Shown: positions 24,701 to 35,700 of the stretch, piece by piece
Layout: every line of letters begins with the position of its first letter
How positions within the stretch are numbered: the stretch's first letter is position 1
Source: Mactromeris polynyma
Lineage: Eukaryota; Mollusca; Bivalvia; Venerida; Mactridae
Assembly (NCBI GenBank): GCA_032209605.1
Contig: JASFXZ010000003.1
Coordinates: 28,236,762 to 28,300,761 of the forward strand
DNA: 64,000 nucleotides
Direction of reading: 5' to 3'
The notes under the pieces: generated by a model
Seen by the model: only the letters and a program-made list of their open reading frames with translations
Told to the model about the DNA's origin: nothing
The model's database searches: none
Program-made: the position numbers and the translations under genes

Positions 24701-26606
24701 TCACCCCATGATAACCATGTCGATATAATTGATTCTGTAGCTGCAAAAAAAGCATTCAAAAAGTCCATTCTTGCGCGACAAAAGACATATGTTTGAAAGA
24801 CGTAACAAAGAATAATAAGTTCAACAGAGCGATTACTTAGACCGAGTTACAATTACACAGTAGAAGAGTATGCAATATTTAATTCGTTTACGGTTGTTTC
24901 TTTAGTAATGTTTGTATGATGTTCTTTAACCTGTTTCTAATCGCATATGCATGTAGATGCTGAGGCAATGATCTGTCCATCACTGGTAGTTTGCGTTTGG
25001 AGCAAAAAATCATTGTTGCAGTAGATGTCCGGTTTCTCCGACCATAAGTCTGTGTGCTGCTAGTTGCACCGACAAGGGAGCTGGTAGAAGCGAAATCGTT
25101 TTTGAACGTTATACTTGACGGGCATGTGTTTGCATTGTTAGATGACAAATGTTTAGGATAGTTGAATTGTAGGCTAGTAGTTGTAATGAAGTACGCACTA
25201 TGACATGTACACGTATGTAGTAAATGTTATCCATATTACATAAAATATATTAATAAACTAGAGTGTCTACTCGTATATATAAATGGAAATATTACCCGAC
25301 GTGCTTGTATCGATTGTGCTCGAAGCAAGTCCATCACCCGAAGACGTTGTGGAAGTCAGTTTATCTCCCGAGCAAGAAGTTGAAGTCAATCCATCGGGCG
25401 TGTGCTGTGTTGAAGTCACTTCATCACCCGAAAATGGTGTTGAAGTCAGTCCATCACCCGAGGACGGTGTTGAAGTCAGTCCATCACCCGAGGACGGTGT
25501 TGACGTCAGTCCAACACCCGAGGACGGTGTTGAAGTCAGTCCATCACCCGAAGACGGTGTTGAAGTCAGTCCAACACCCGAGGACGGTGTTGAAGTCAGT
25601 CCAACACCCGAGGACGGCGTTGATGTCAGTCCATCACCCGAGGACGGTGTTGAAGTCAGTCCATCACCCGAGGACGGTGTTGACGTCAGTCCATCACCCG
25701 AGGACGGTGTTGAAGTCAGTCCATCACCCGAGGACGGTGTTGAAGTCAGTCCATCACCCGAGGACGGCGTTGACGTCAGTCCATCACCCGAGGACGGTGT
25801 TGAAGTCAGTCCATCACCCGAGGACGGTGTTGACGTCAGTCCATCACCCGAGGACGGTGTTGAAGTCAGTCCATCACCCGAGGACGGTGTTGAAGTCAGT
25901 CCATCACCCGAGGACGGTGTTGACGTCAGTCGAACACCCGAGGACGGTGTTGAAATTAGTCCAACACCCGAATACGGTGTTGAAGTCAGTCCATCACCCG
26001 AAGATAGAGTTGAATGAGTGTCATCTAAACACACACGAAAATAAGCATAGTTCAAAATGGAATTAGTATTTGTAATAAGTACAATATAATAAGAAAATTT
26101 GGGTGCCTTAATGTTTGGCTTATAGTGTGTTCTGAAATTTACAGTTAAAAATGCATTTTTTTTTTTTTGAAATGTGTTCTGAAATGTCATTATTATCACA
26201 GAATCCGTTGTCAAATGTTACATGTTACATAGAGGAATTGGCGATCGGCAAGAAATTTGTCATAACAAGAAAATAACAAAAGAGCGATCTACTTAACAAT
26301 ATTATACTTATTGCTAAAGGCTGATGTCCGATGTATTAAACTCTAAAATACGTGCAAACCTGTAGAATCGTTGCTGCTGTTCCGTGTTGATACAACAAAT
26401 GCTGCGATTATACCCCCGACAACCACCACTATAAACAGTGGTATAACAACCTTCAGAATTGATTTCGCCGATGTCTTTACACCTGCAACATCTCCAGTTC
26501 TAGATGTTTCACTTTCATCGTGCGTAGAATCTTTTCGTAGATCGAAGAATGAGCTGCTGTATTCTCTCGAAACTTCATACTTAGTTTTATGATTTTCTTT
26601 AAACAT
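19540..26606 (-). CDS. Gene A: type II membrane CILP-like protein, intact, 8 exons
   Basis: Exons on the minus strand: 26606-26360, 26024-25296, 24734-24576, 24350-24183, 24039-23743, 22703-22595, 22474-22317, 21740-19540. They join in one open frame of 4068 nt (1355 aa plus stop), each with AG/GT borders. Domains in order: cytoplasmic tail, transmembrane segment, decapeptide stalk, two TSP1 repeats, Cys-rich linker plus carboxypeptidase-regulatory-like domain, Ig domain, CILP-type C-terminal region with a furin-type site. The family is known in vertebrates as secreted matrix proteins; here a signal anchor replaces the signal peptide, so I infer a cell-surface protein with its C-terminus outside. 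The start is the ATG at 26606; an in-frame TTG lies nine bases upstream, and a spliced upstream 5' exon cannot be excluded. Paralogues: B, C, D and, more distantly, E. It is the only intact complete copy in the window. Confidence 0.85.
22317..22474 (-). CDS. Gene A exon 7: Ig domain, second half
   Basis: 158 nt, phase 2 in and phase 1 out. It reads FKDSIVLDSSLYQNGKELTL, then NVSLYSNGKYQCRANSPTG, with the F-strand Y-x-C motif, ending LSVK. It completes one Ig domain with exon 6. The acceptor is ttcaag and the donor gtaact. Confidence 0.85.
22595..22703 (-). CDS. Gene A exon 6: Ig domain, first half
   Basis: 109 nt, phase 1 in and phase 2 out. It reads LPFFTETPQSKQRLTGEIV, then TLCCDASANPDIEYYEW, giving the B-strand Cys and C-strand Trp of an I-set/C2 Ig fold; the Trp codon is split by the intron. 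The acceptor is ttgtag and the donor gtgagt. Lengths match B and E exactly. Confidence 0.85.
23188..23584. mobile_element. hAT-like MITE in gene A intron 5
   Basis: 397 bp. Flanked by a perfect 8-bp target duplication, acgacgtg (23180-23187 and 23585-23592). The ends are inverted: tatggagccctaaagtgac on the left and, read inverted, acggagcccctaaaatgac on the right. The interior is a palindromic array of attatttcgtaaatacgaa units of about 21 bp. Eight-bp duplications are typical of hAT transposons. Genes B and C lack it. Confidence 0.85.
23743..24039 (-). CDS. Gene A exon 5: Cys-rich linker and carboxypeptidase-regulatory-like domain
   Basis: 297 nt, phase 1-1. The first part is Cys-rich (DCSQICTDGKLNQACDTCKC), then ISGRVFAHSTGNFLSDASFF and a beta-strand-rich stretch to IYMDKI. 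A 'GRV...G..L.DA...V' start is typical of the transthyretin-like/carboxypeptidase regulatory fold, which sits between TSP1 and Ig parts in CILP-like proteins. The exon length is identical in gene B. Confidence 0.75.
24183..24350 (-). CDS. Gene A exon 4: TSP1 repeat 2
   Basis: 168 nt, phase 1-1. It encodes a second TSP1 repeat with WSTWSSWGSCTVSCGEGK and an end NWNCPG. Trp ladder, CTVSCG (O-fucose consensus) and six Cys are visible. The acceptor is gacag and the donor gtaatg. The B exon is nine bases shorter, missing three codons around the fourth Cys. Confidence 0.85.
24576..24734 (-). CDS. Gene A exon 3: TSP1 repeat 1
   Basis: 159 nt, phase 1-1. It encodes a thrombospondin type 1 repeat with WLSWGEWTQCSSTCDTG, basic residues in HRRYRQC, and a closing SPCLG. 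The Trp ladder (W-x-x-W-x-x-W) is the C-mannosylation pattern and C-S-S-T-C fits the O-fucose site C-x-x-S/T-C; six Cys are present. The acceptor is ctacag and the donor gtacag. Confidence 0.85.
25296..26024 (-). CDS. Gene A exon 2: Ser/Thr/Gly-rich decapeptide stalk
   Basis: A 729-nt phase 1-1 exon. It encodes DDTHSTL, then 23 decapeptides with consensus SSGDGLTSTP (30-bp DNA unit), then IDTSTS. The last four units are more degenerate. Such Ser/Thr/Pro-rich stalks are usually O-glycosylated and extended; the many Ser-Gly-Asp motifs could also carry glycosaminoglycan (inference). Gene B has 6 units. Because the 30-bp unit is a multiple of three, long spurious frames exist on the opposite strand; the frame used here is the one that joins exons 1 and 3. 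Confidence 0.85.
26360..26606 (-). CDS. Gene A exon 1: cytoplasmic tail and signal anchor
   Basis: The exon encodes about 82 residues starting MFKENHKTKYEVSREY. The tail is charged and Ser-rich, with KTSAKSILK just before a hydrophobic stretch (VVIPLFIVVVVGGIIAAFVV), followed by STRNSSNDST with N-glycosylation sequons. Positive charge before the membrane segment and sequons after it fit an N-in, C-out type II topology. No signal peptide is seen. It ends in phase 1 at a GT donor (gtttgc). Confidence 0.8.
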
Positions 26607-29600
26607 GTTATCCAAGGTATAACCATTAAATTAAAATTGATAATGAACAAAAAAATAGCTAAATTAATTTCCGACTGTATACTCGTTTGATAATATTTTC
26701 AGAGTAAATTAGAGAAATGGATATGGTTGGCGTAGTGCAAAATGAATAATGACCTTGTAAGCAAAATTCCCCTACTATACCAAGCTTTAAATTTATATGC
26801 TAATTTTTAGATAAATAGATTACTAAGGAAGTTATGTCCTTGACAAACCATCGGCCAAAAGCAATAGTTTTGTGAAATTATGTGCATGCTTATTCAATGC
26901 ATTGGCGGCTATGAATAATCTTGCGTGAGAATTGACAAAAAAACATGCTTAAAACGACCATTTTGATATCTCAAGTTATACGTCTAAAGTATCCGGTAAA
27001 CGATTTAGTGTTTGCTCTGCCAGTCGTGCATATCTAATCGTTTTTATTCCCTTATCGCTTTAATGTTATGCTTATAATATAAGTATGATTAATAAATCAA
27101 AGTCCTTACAATTTTCATTCGAATACAAGACTACTATATGAATTGTAGATACCCAGTATTCAACTTGATATTGCACATAAATTACTAGATAGCTACATTT
27201 TGGATTACAGTTATCTGCACATCGAAACGTAGATATTTAGTATTCGAATTGTAAATATTATCTTCTCGGTCTGAATACGAGGTATATACAAGTCCAATGG
27301 CTGATATCTAGTATTCGAATTTTAGATATTATCTACTCGGTCTCAATACGAGATATATACAAGTCAAATATCCGATATCTTGTATTCGAATTGTAGATAT
27401 TAGGATATAGAATTACCTATATTATGTATTATTCGGAATGAGTACAAGACGTTTGCAATTTAAATGACAAAATGTACAATTCGAAACTTAGATATCCAGT
27501 ATTCAAATTGCAGATACAAGTATTCCAATTGCAGATATCACCATTTCAGTTAGGAGTTTGAGATATCTACGATTCAAATATTACGTACTTAAACTACTAA
27601 TACATTATATATCCACAAATCAATTGCATATATCTAGTATTCAAATTGTAAATACCAAAAAGGTATTAAATAGTACATCAGCACTCCATAAAAATAAACC
27701 CTGACCTCCTGTTCGGAGGGCGATGCTCTACCACTTCAGTTATTGTCGTTGCCAATTGACGTCGAACGCAGGAAAACGTCCCTTTCTACATCTATAACGT
27801 CATTACATTACATTAAGTACGTTAAATTATCAGGGTGAATCTTGATTAAAAACTACCTTTACCAAATGATGCACTGTGCGATATATTGCTATATCAATAA
27901 GAATTTACCTTTTCAAAAATTGCATATGATAGTGTAACTAGTTTTTGTGGTACTAACGATATCAACCGATAGTCTGGATAATCGAGACAAAAATGCAAAA
28001 GATTCATACCAATTCATCTACAAAATCATAATTCTACTATCAGAACCAGGTTCGAAGAAAAATTCATTCTTTGCAGTTCAGCAACATCCTTAGTGTAAAG
28101 CTAAGTCAAAGGCGCAGTGGCAAAAGTTACTAACACGTGTTTAAGCGTCATCTCAACTTATCAAAATGAAGTCAATATGTTATTTTGTGACCATTAATTA
28201 AGTTTCTTTTTTGTAGACTTTTGAGTTTTGTTTCCTGTACTGGTTGACATTCATCATTTTTATTCCTAAACAAATATCTACATTTATACCATCAGGGATC
28301 ATTTGCAAGGTCATAAGAATGTGCAACTTGAACTCCGTCCCCTGTTTCACAATATGCAGGATTAATACACTTGGAATGGGGACCTATCTATGTTTGACTG
28401 CACATGCTCATGTGCAAACGGTGCGTATGTAAATATACCACGACTACTTATACCACTAAAACCTTTAAGACGATCATATATACTTTTTGGCCTCAGTCTA
28501 TCAGTAGTTAGAGCGTTTTAAAGGTCTTTGTAAATGATGAACGCGAATAGGACATTATGATGTCTGTAAGTAATGTTTTCAAAGCTTTTAAAATGATTCA
28601 CGTATAAAAACTGGTGTGACTTCTTTGATGTTATCTGGTGGCTTTATGGTAGTTTCAAAATCTCAAAGCCTTACATTCAACAGTTTACCCCAAGGATTCT
28701 TCAGTGACAACCAGAATTCTTCGGAGACAGTAAGGTGTTTATGTTTATTTTTTTGCAAATTGTATCAAATTCAGCGAAATGAAAAATAGTTTCCTTAGCT
28801 AGAATGTCATTCCTTGCATAATATTACAAATGTTTTTACATAATAAGCTATGCCGCTTTAAAGCTTTTTAAACAAATGACAACTGTAAAACTTTAAAATG
28901 TTAGGTGGTGTGGTCTTTTTAATATGAAAACTTGACATGTTTGATTAAGTATACAACTGCATGTCTAAATTTCGGTTAGAATTAAATATCGAAATATAGT
29001 GGTAAGATAATGAAGGCATAGGGATAATGGCAGCGCTTCTTTCGGGGTTTTTTATGACACAATATGAACATTTTGATTGTTTTTTATAAAGTTAATTGTG
29101 AGCATTTGTTTTCGAGTTGTTTTATATACCGCATCAAATAAATTTTGTTTCATTGCAAACATATCATTTTACTTGTAATTAGAATTGCATTTAAAAATGT
29201 TTTAATCTTTAAATAACATTTTCCTTATCGTATAAAATATTTTCATTCAAACTAAAACGCATAAGGGAGTTTTTGTACACGTATTTTGAATACGTTCGCA
29301 TTACCGCGACGAAACATTATACCTGCATGCATTAATTTCAACTTTACAGATTCATAAGGAAAACTATATTAATGTTATAAGACGCCCACATATTTGTATA
29401 CAAGCAAGTTTAGCAGTGCGATATGCAAAATACATACTGTGTTAAATGTTGGTTAGTCCTTGAATTCATGCATCGTTCTAACCTCGAATCTACCGTAAAA
29501 TCACGAATTATGATAATTTTACCATCAGTTTCAGTATTTTTAAAATAAATATATTGAAGGTAGTCGTAAAATAGCGAAAAGTACACGAGTCCGATACAGG

Positions 29601-29924
29601 AGTTTCTATCACGACCTACGCGCCGAGTTAGCGCTTGCATATTGGATATATCTGTTTTGCAATTCCGGGAAACTTCTCTGCAAATTTATTATGCTGTAAA
29701 TTTAGTGTTTGTATGAAGGCATTAACGTGCCTTTTTCAATATTATTTCTTAGAGTGTTTTGATAAAAAAGAAGACTATCTACATTTAACCGTTTAATTGA
29801 TATAGGTGTTGCAAGCCAATCCAAACCGAAAAAAAATACATGAGTACACAACTACATCGGGTCATGAATATTAATAATCATCATAAACTTTTATTTATTA
29901 GTATGCCTGTACCTCACAATTTTC
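26607..29924. other. 5' flank of gene A and spacer
   Basis: 26607-27690 is collinear with the 5' flanks of B (46699-48110) and C (53772-55400). It includes an AT-rich block at 27150-27660 made of interspersed gatatc / ttcgaattg / agatat motifs. Similarity stops at about 27690, where a tRNA-like half (minus strand, GAAGTGGTAGAGCATCGCC) sits. 27830-29924 holds no recognised feature. Promoters of A-C presumably lie in the collinear part, but I see no clear TATA box. Confidence 0.45.
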
Positions 29925-29974
29925 ATCATGATACCCCCCCCCCTTTCTTGACCCAGGCCTGTACCAAACAAGGC

Positions 29975-30429
29975 AAAATTCCATAGAGGCAACAAAATAA
30001 TTGCGTCACTGAAGCAATTTCTTGTTGATTGTGCAAATACACGCCTAGAAATAAGAACAATAGCGCATTTGCACGTATCACGAGCATGATTGAGTCTCCC
30101 ATCTGCACAAATTTGACTGCAATCTGCAATAATGTAATTATGTTAATGCATTCGAGCACGTTTCGGCATTAATAGGTCCAAATAAACCAATGGATATGAA
30201 GTAATTAGACAGTTTACTTAAGTCGCATTATGCATAATGATAATAAAAAACGAAAGCATTACCAGGACAATTCCAATTGAAACATGTTTTCTTTTGCACG
30301 GGTAAGCCACCACAATAGATGACATCGATATTTTCGATCTTGTTGCAGAATCGTTCTCGCACCTGTTTACCGCCTCCACAAGTTACGGTACAACTTCCCA
30401 AGATGACCATGTTGACCATCTTCCATAAA
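29975..30429 (-). pseudogene. Relic D: two decayed CILP-like exons
   Basis: 30429-30263 matches the TSP1-2 exon (acceptor cgacag, donor gtaatg, NWNCPG end) but is 167 nt, one base short at TCTTGGGAAG. 30123 down to about 29975 matches the Cys-linker/regulatory exon (DCSQICADGRLNHARDTC...) with Cys loss and then no similarity. Nothing downstream (Ig, final exon) or upstream remains; the upstream intron is interrupted by a tRNA-like SINE and the inverted-repeat elements from 30.6 kb. Confidence 0.75.
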
Positions 30430-30534
30430 CTGTCGAATAAGACATTTCTTAATCAAGTTATGTAAAACACAATTCGGATGGGTGATTTCGATGTTTTTTA
30501 TATACAGAGACATAAAGTCAAGTTTGAGAAACAC

Positions 30535-30604
30535 GAAAAATCGGTCAATGGCGCTACCGGGAATCGAACCCAGGTCTACGGATTGCCGGTCCGTTATGCT
30601 AGAG
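30535..30604 (-). repeat. tRNA-like SINE fragment in relic D intron
   Basis: Minus strand: AGCATAACGGACCGGCAATC, then TGGGTTCGATTCCCGGTAGC. It is the 3' two-thirds of the tRNA-like head seen complete at 42736-42810. It is cut at its A-box side. Confidence 0.6.
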
Positions 30605-30644
30605 AATTGTTTGGGCGTCGAAGATAGCATAATTTATATAATTA

Positions 30645-32712
30645 TACGGACCCGTACCTCTAGAAATATCCTACCTATATAGACTACGGGTACGGGAGTT
30701 TTAGAAATACACATATTCAAATCATATATGTATGGTGGCATATTACTGCCACCAGTTAGCATGATAGCGTTCGCGAATTAATTCGTGTTAACCACTTAAT
30801 TATAACGATAATTATCTAGCTATCTAGTTAATATTCGTGATAAATTTTCGGTAAGATAAATATCATACAACTAGAAACAGGCTTGAAAGTGCCCAGAACT
30901 GCCACCTCTTACCTTTTTATGATGTATTACACTAGATTTAAGTGGTAAGACGAATCTTATCTAGTTGTCCACTTATTATGTCACTTAGGATTCGTGTTAC
31001 CACTTATATATTAATACATTTTTGGCTTCTAGATGTAAGTCGTAACACGAATCTTAAGTGAAATTCGCGAATTTGAGTTATTAAGTAACATAATAAGTGG
31101 TCAACTAGATAAGATTCGTGTTACCACTTACATGTAGAAGCCAAAAATGAATAAGTGGTAACACGAATCTTAAGTGAAATTCGCGAATTTGAGTTATAAA
31201 GTAACATAATAAGTGGTCAACTAGATAAGATTCGTGTTACCACTTACGTGTAGAAGCCAAAAATGAATAAGTGGTAATACGAATCTTAAGTGAAATTCGC
31301 GAATTTGAGTTATTAAGTAACATAATAAGTGGTCAACTAGATAAGATTCGTGTTACCACTTACATGTAGAAGCCAAAAATGAATAAGTGGTAACACGAAT
31401 CTTAAGCGAAATTCGCGAATTTGAGTTATAAAGTAACATAATAAGTGGTCAACTAGATAAGATTCGTGTTACCACTTACATGTAGAAGCCAAAAATGAAT
31501 AAGTGATAACACGAATCTTAAGTGAAATTCGCGAATTTGAGTTATTAAGTAACATAATAAGTGGTCAACTAGATAAGATTCGTGTTACCACTTATATCTA
31601 GAAGCCAAAATTGCATTTATGAATAAGTGGTAACACGAATCTTAAGTGAAATTCGCGAATTTGAGTTACTAAGTAACATAATAAGTGGACAACTAGATAA
31701 GATTCGTGTTATCACTTAAAGCTAGTGTTATACATCATAAAAAGGTAAGAGGTGGGAGTTCTGGGCACTTTCAAGCCTGTTTCTAGTTGTATGATATTTA
31801 TCTTACCGAAAATTGATCACGAATATTAACTAGATAGCTAGATAATTATCGTAATAATTAAGTGGTTAACACGAATTAATTCGCGAACGCTTTCATGCTA
31901 ACTGGTGGCAGTAATATGCCACCATATATAAGTGAAAGATTTTATCAGTATATATACGCTATATAGATCTTTATATCTTTACGGTCGTTAATTATACGAC
32001 GAAACCGCCATTTTGGTTAATACTAAAACAAGTTTTGTGTTACGGAATATCGTTGTCGTCTCGGGAAAAACCGCGCGTACGTGCATTTAACACATATACG
32101 TTTATGACAATACAAGTAACACAACAGATCAGGACGTGTACAAGATCGACCTTGTGGCACCTTGAGTAGCCGGTCATATCTGTGTACTGTAAATATTAAA
32201 TTGACAAGAAAATAACATTGAATAACAATAAGTTTCATAATACATGTATATATACTGTAAATATTGTTCGTTCAAAGCTTTCAATATGATCCACTGCACC
32301 ATTTCTCTTCATTTATTCAATTCGTTTATTTATTGACGTATTATGACGGTAATTTGCATCTGAAATTATCTATCAAGTTTTCTTCAAAATGTTCTACAAT
32401 AGCTAAAAACTTTCGATTTGCATCTGAAATAATCTTTCGACTTTTCATTATTTTTTTATTTTTCTTCGAAATTTTCTCCAATATCTAATAACTTTCGATC
32501 TTCCAAAACAATGGGCCATGATTTGAGCGCCTCCCCGTGGTGTGGCCCGGATGTAACTGGATTATTTTAATTTCACTTTTGTAAATAATCCATTTAATAT
32601 GAGTATTTCTAAAACTCCCGTACCTGTATTCTATATAGGTTGGATATCTACGGGTACGGGACTCCCGTACCTCTAGAATCCCATTCTAGAGGTACGGACC
32701 CGTACCTGTAGC
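30645..32712. mobile_element. Outer inverted-repeat element enclosing a foldback element
   Basis: Left 30648-30710 (cggacccgtacctctagaa, acgggtacgggagttttag) recurs inverted at about 32605-32705 (ctaaaactcccgtacctgta, gaggtacggacccgtacc). The pair, about 75 bp with small indels, bounds about 2 kb. The interior at 31930-32600 has no recognised coding sequence. It may be a non-autonomous DNA transposon into which the foldback element inserted. Confidence 0.5.
30733..31924. mobile_element. Foldback element with long inverted arms
   Basis: 1192 bp. The ends tggtggcatattactgccac and, inverted, tggtggcatattactgccac match exactly, and the arms stay inverted-repeated for about 250 bp or more. A TA dinucleotide flanks each end. 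The centre (about 31040-31720) is a tandem series of about 116-bp units containing gtggtaacacgaatcttaag and ctagataagattcgtgttac, which are themselves partly inverted. No coding sequence. Confidence 0.8.
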
Positions 32713-35700
32713 CACTGCCTAATTTATTATATGAATATGTACAGAAAATAATTTTTCTGCACTCAATTTCCATGGCATACATAAGTGTGACGTCATATTG
32801 TATATTCCTTGGAGAGTTTCTATGTGATTTAGAAATAGGATATCGATTTCATCAACGGTATCGATTGTTTGCACTCAATGTGATTGGTAGTTACGTATTC
32901 TCTCTGTTTTGTTCCAACCAAATATTTGAAATGTTCAAAATATTTTTAATAAATTGCTAAAAATATAGATAAATAGTTGCGTTTATCTAACTTATTATTT
33001 CCAAACATATATGCATGATTTACTTAATTTATTTATTATGCTGTAAACAAGTATTTAGTATGATGTAAAATTTACTTAAATTTACTTAAGATAGCATAAT
33101 TATTATGTTGGCTATTATAATTTGCCATTCTATAGATACACACAACACGTGAGTCATTCTCGAGTTTAGAATTGTTAAAATGCTTCATTTAGCGTCATTT
33201 GCTGAACAACAACTCACCAATAAATACCCATTGCAAGTACTTGATATATTTTGCACATATACGCTAATTGCTATTCTTAACAAAGTATTTTTTTATTTTA
33301 TGTTTAAGTATCGTATTGTACGTAATTATTGCAACATTTGTTTTAATTATTTCTGTAATGATGTTTTCTGGTAATTTAACTTTTCGGAAACTCATATAAG
33401 TTGACGATTCCATGGCATACATAAGTGTGACGTCATATTGTATATTCCTTGGAGAGTTTCTATGTAATTTAGAAATAGGATATCGATTTCATCAACGGTA
33501 TCGATTGTTTGCACTCAATGTGATTGGAATTAATGGATAGAATCATAAGAGCATACAGTAAAACTTCATTTAACCTAAACATTAAGACAACCTCAATATT
33601 AAGACCAGTTTTCAAGGGTCCAGATGGTGGTCTTAGTATTGAGGTTTTACTTTACTTTTATTTGATCATCAAGAAATTGTTGTATAAGTATTTTACATAT
33701 TACATGTCTTCATGGTTGTTCAGTGGGATTAAACAGTGAGAAAGAGAAGCATAGGAGGGTTACATTCATTAAACATGCGTAGCTTTCTTGGATAAATATA
33801 AAACATAATCTCCCTTTATTAGCGGCTTTGTCTCTAAATTGGATTGTCTTAATTAAACGCAATAACGATACATGTCAAAAAAGGTCAATAATCAATAATC
33901 GATATTGGCGCTATACCGGACTTAATATACTCTAATTTAACGTCTCTGGGTCATTATCGTAAGCGACTAACTAAGCCACCAAGCATGTTGAAATTGCCTC
34001 GGGCAGTAGTTTGATTTTATATACTCTTAGTGATATAGAAACCAGTATTTGATATCAATAAGGCCTTTCAACGCAGATTCCTGAGTTACGAAATGAAACA
34101 CAAACGTAAAAAGACGACGACACATAGCCGCACAACAATGGTAATGAAGAGAAACACAATGTAGACCACCAGATCAGTGTAAAACGATCAAGTCTGACGT
34201 TCACCAGATTTTTTAATTGTGGAATATGTATCCATGGAACTACAGTTGAAGAATCGAATCAGCTCAAAACAATTTACCCAAAGTAAAATTACTGTTGATA
34301 GATTGAGCCGAACGTTATTTCTCTAGAATTTGGGACTCCGATGTAAAAACATGTTACCATAAGCGGCATTCACAACGTTTTTTCAATTGATGATCATGTA
34401 TACAAACCTGTATTTTATTTCATTGTACGATGTACATGCCTACAAACGCTAAAAAGGTCGCTCATCAATATGATTAGTTTGTTCAAATTTCAGATGAATA
34501 TTCAACGGAACAATAATATAAATAACTTGAGACCTGTTGCGTATAATTTGTGAATGTTCAAGCCAATCGTATGTAAATGATTCTCACAAATGTCTCTCCA
34601 AATCAAATCAACTGTTTATAAAATAATTATGTCTCAGTTAATGGTTTCTCCAAAACTCAAATGTTATCAAGTTGAGACAGTCTTTAGAAATCAATAAGGT
34701 CTTGATTGATTTGATTTAAAATGCGTGTTGGTGGCTGATGGAATTATAAAAAAATGTCATTTAAAAAAAGAATGATCGTGAGAAATATTGGCAAGTAATG
34801 GTTAAGGTTTACAGAACAAAATAAACAAAGTATTAACTTGTAAATGAGGACGATAACAACTAGATCAATAGCAGAACCAACAAGCATTACAACATTTACC
34901 TCTGACTAATGATTGTACTTGTCGTCGTATTAGTAGTAGTTGTACTTGTTTTCGAAATCGGTATTATTTCTATTTGAATAATTTTCAGCTATTACTCTAC
35001 TACACAGTGTCTACATCTAAAATAGATACAACTAGATTTGACACAACAAGAAGTCGTGTTAAAGGGAGAAGTACTTCGAGTGGGAAGTAAGAAACAGAAA
35101 AAGGCAAATTATATGACTCCTTTAATATTCAGATCACTGTCTAACAAGTTCCTGTCACTGTGTTGTCAAGTAGAATGCTATATTTTGTTAAGTTTAATAT
35201 CATTTTCATAAGAGCTTCATGTATAGTACAATTTTCCAGAGCGCTTTCGACCGTGTAGGATTGGCACATCACGGTCACATCCTTGGGCTAAAACAACTAA
35301 GTAATCTACAATGACATTCACGTCACATTCACTTCAAAGTGAAAATGGTTGCTGCTAAAGTCATAATCAGTTTACGTCCAGTTCCGTGCTTTATTCGATT
35401 CATACTCATATAAGATGTCACTGAAGAATTCTTATTCAAGGGAAATTACTCGGGTGTACAATATGCGGAATTGAACGACTTGTCTGTGTTATATCATTGA
35501 GCAGTTTACACTTTGAATGATGATGAAGGACTAAATGTTTTATTGCGATAAACACAAAGAATTCAATAACAAATCATTGCACTCTCTTGTGTATGAATCA
35601 CATCAAGGCCATGCCGTTTTATATTTTTGTTAAGTGTCCACATGCGCCTTGGTTTGAGCTCTTTGACCCAAAAAAAACATTTTCGTAAGTTAAAAAAGGA

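Noticed and set aside
25263..26066. Two long plus-strand frames (267 and 244 codons)
   Set aside because: Antisense shadows of the gene A stalk exon; the 30-bp unit keeps several frames open. Only the minus frame has matching splice phases to exons 1 and 3.
19540..26606. Secreted toxin or immune lectin interpretation
   Set aside because: No lectin or toxin fold seen; the TSP1-regulatory-Ig-CILP order and IPPNAFY-type segment point to the CILP family.
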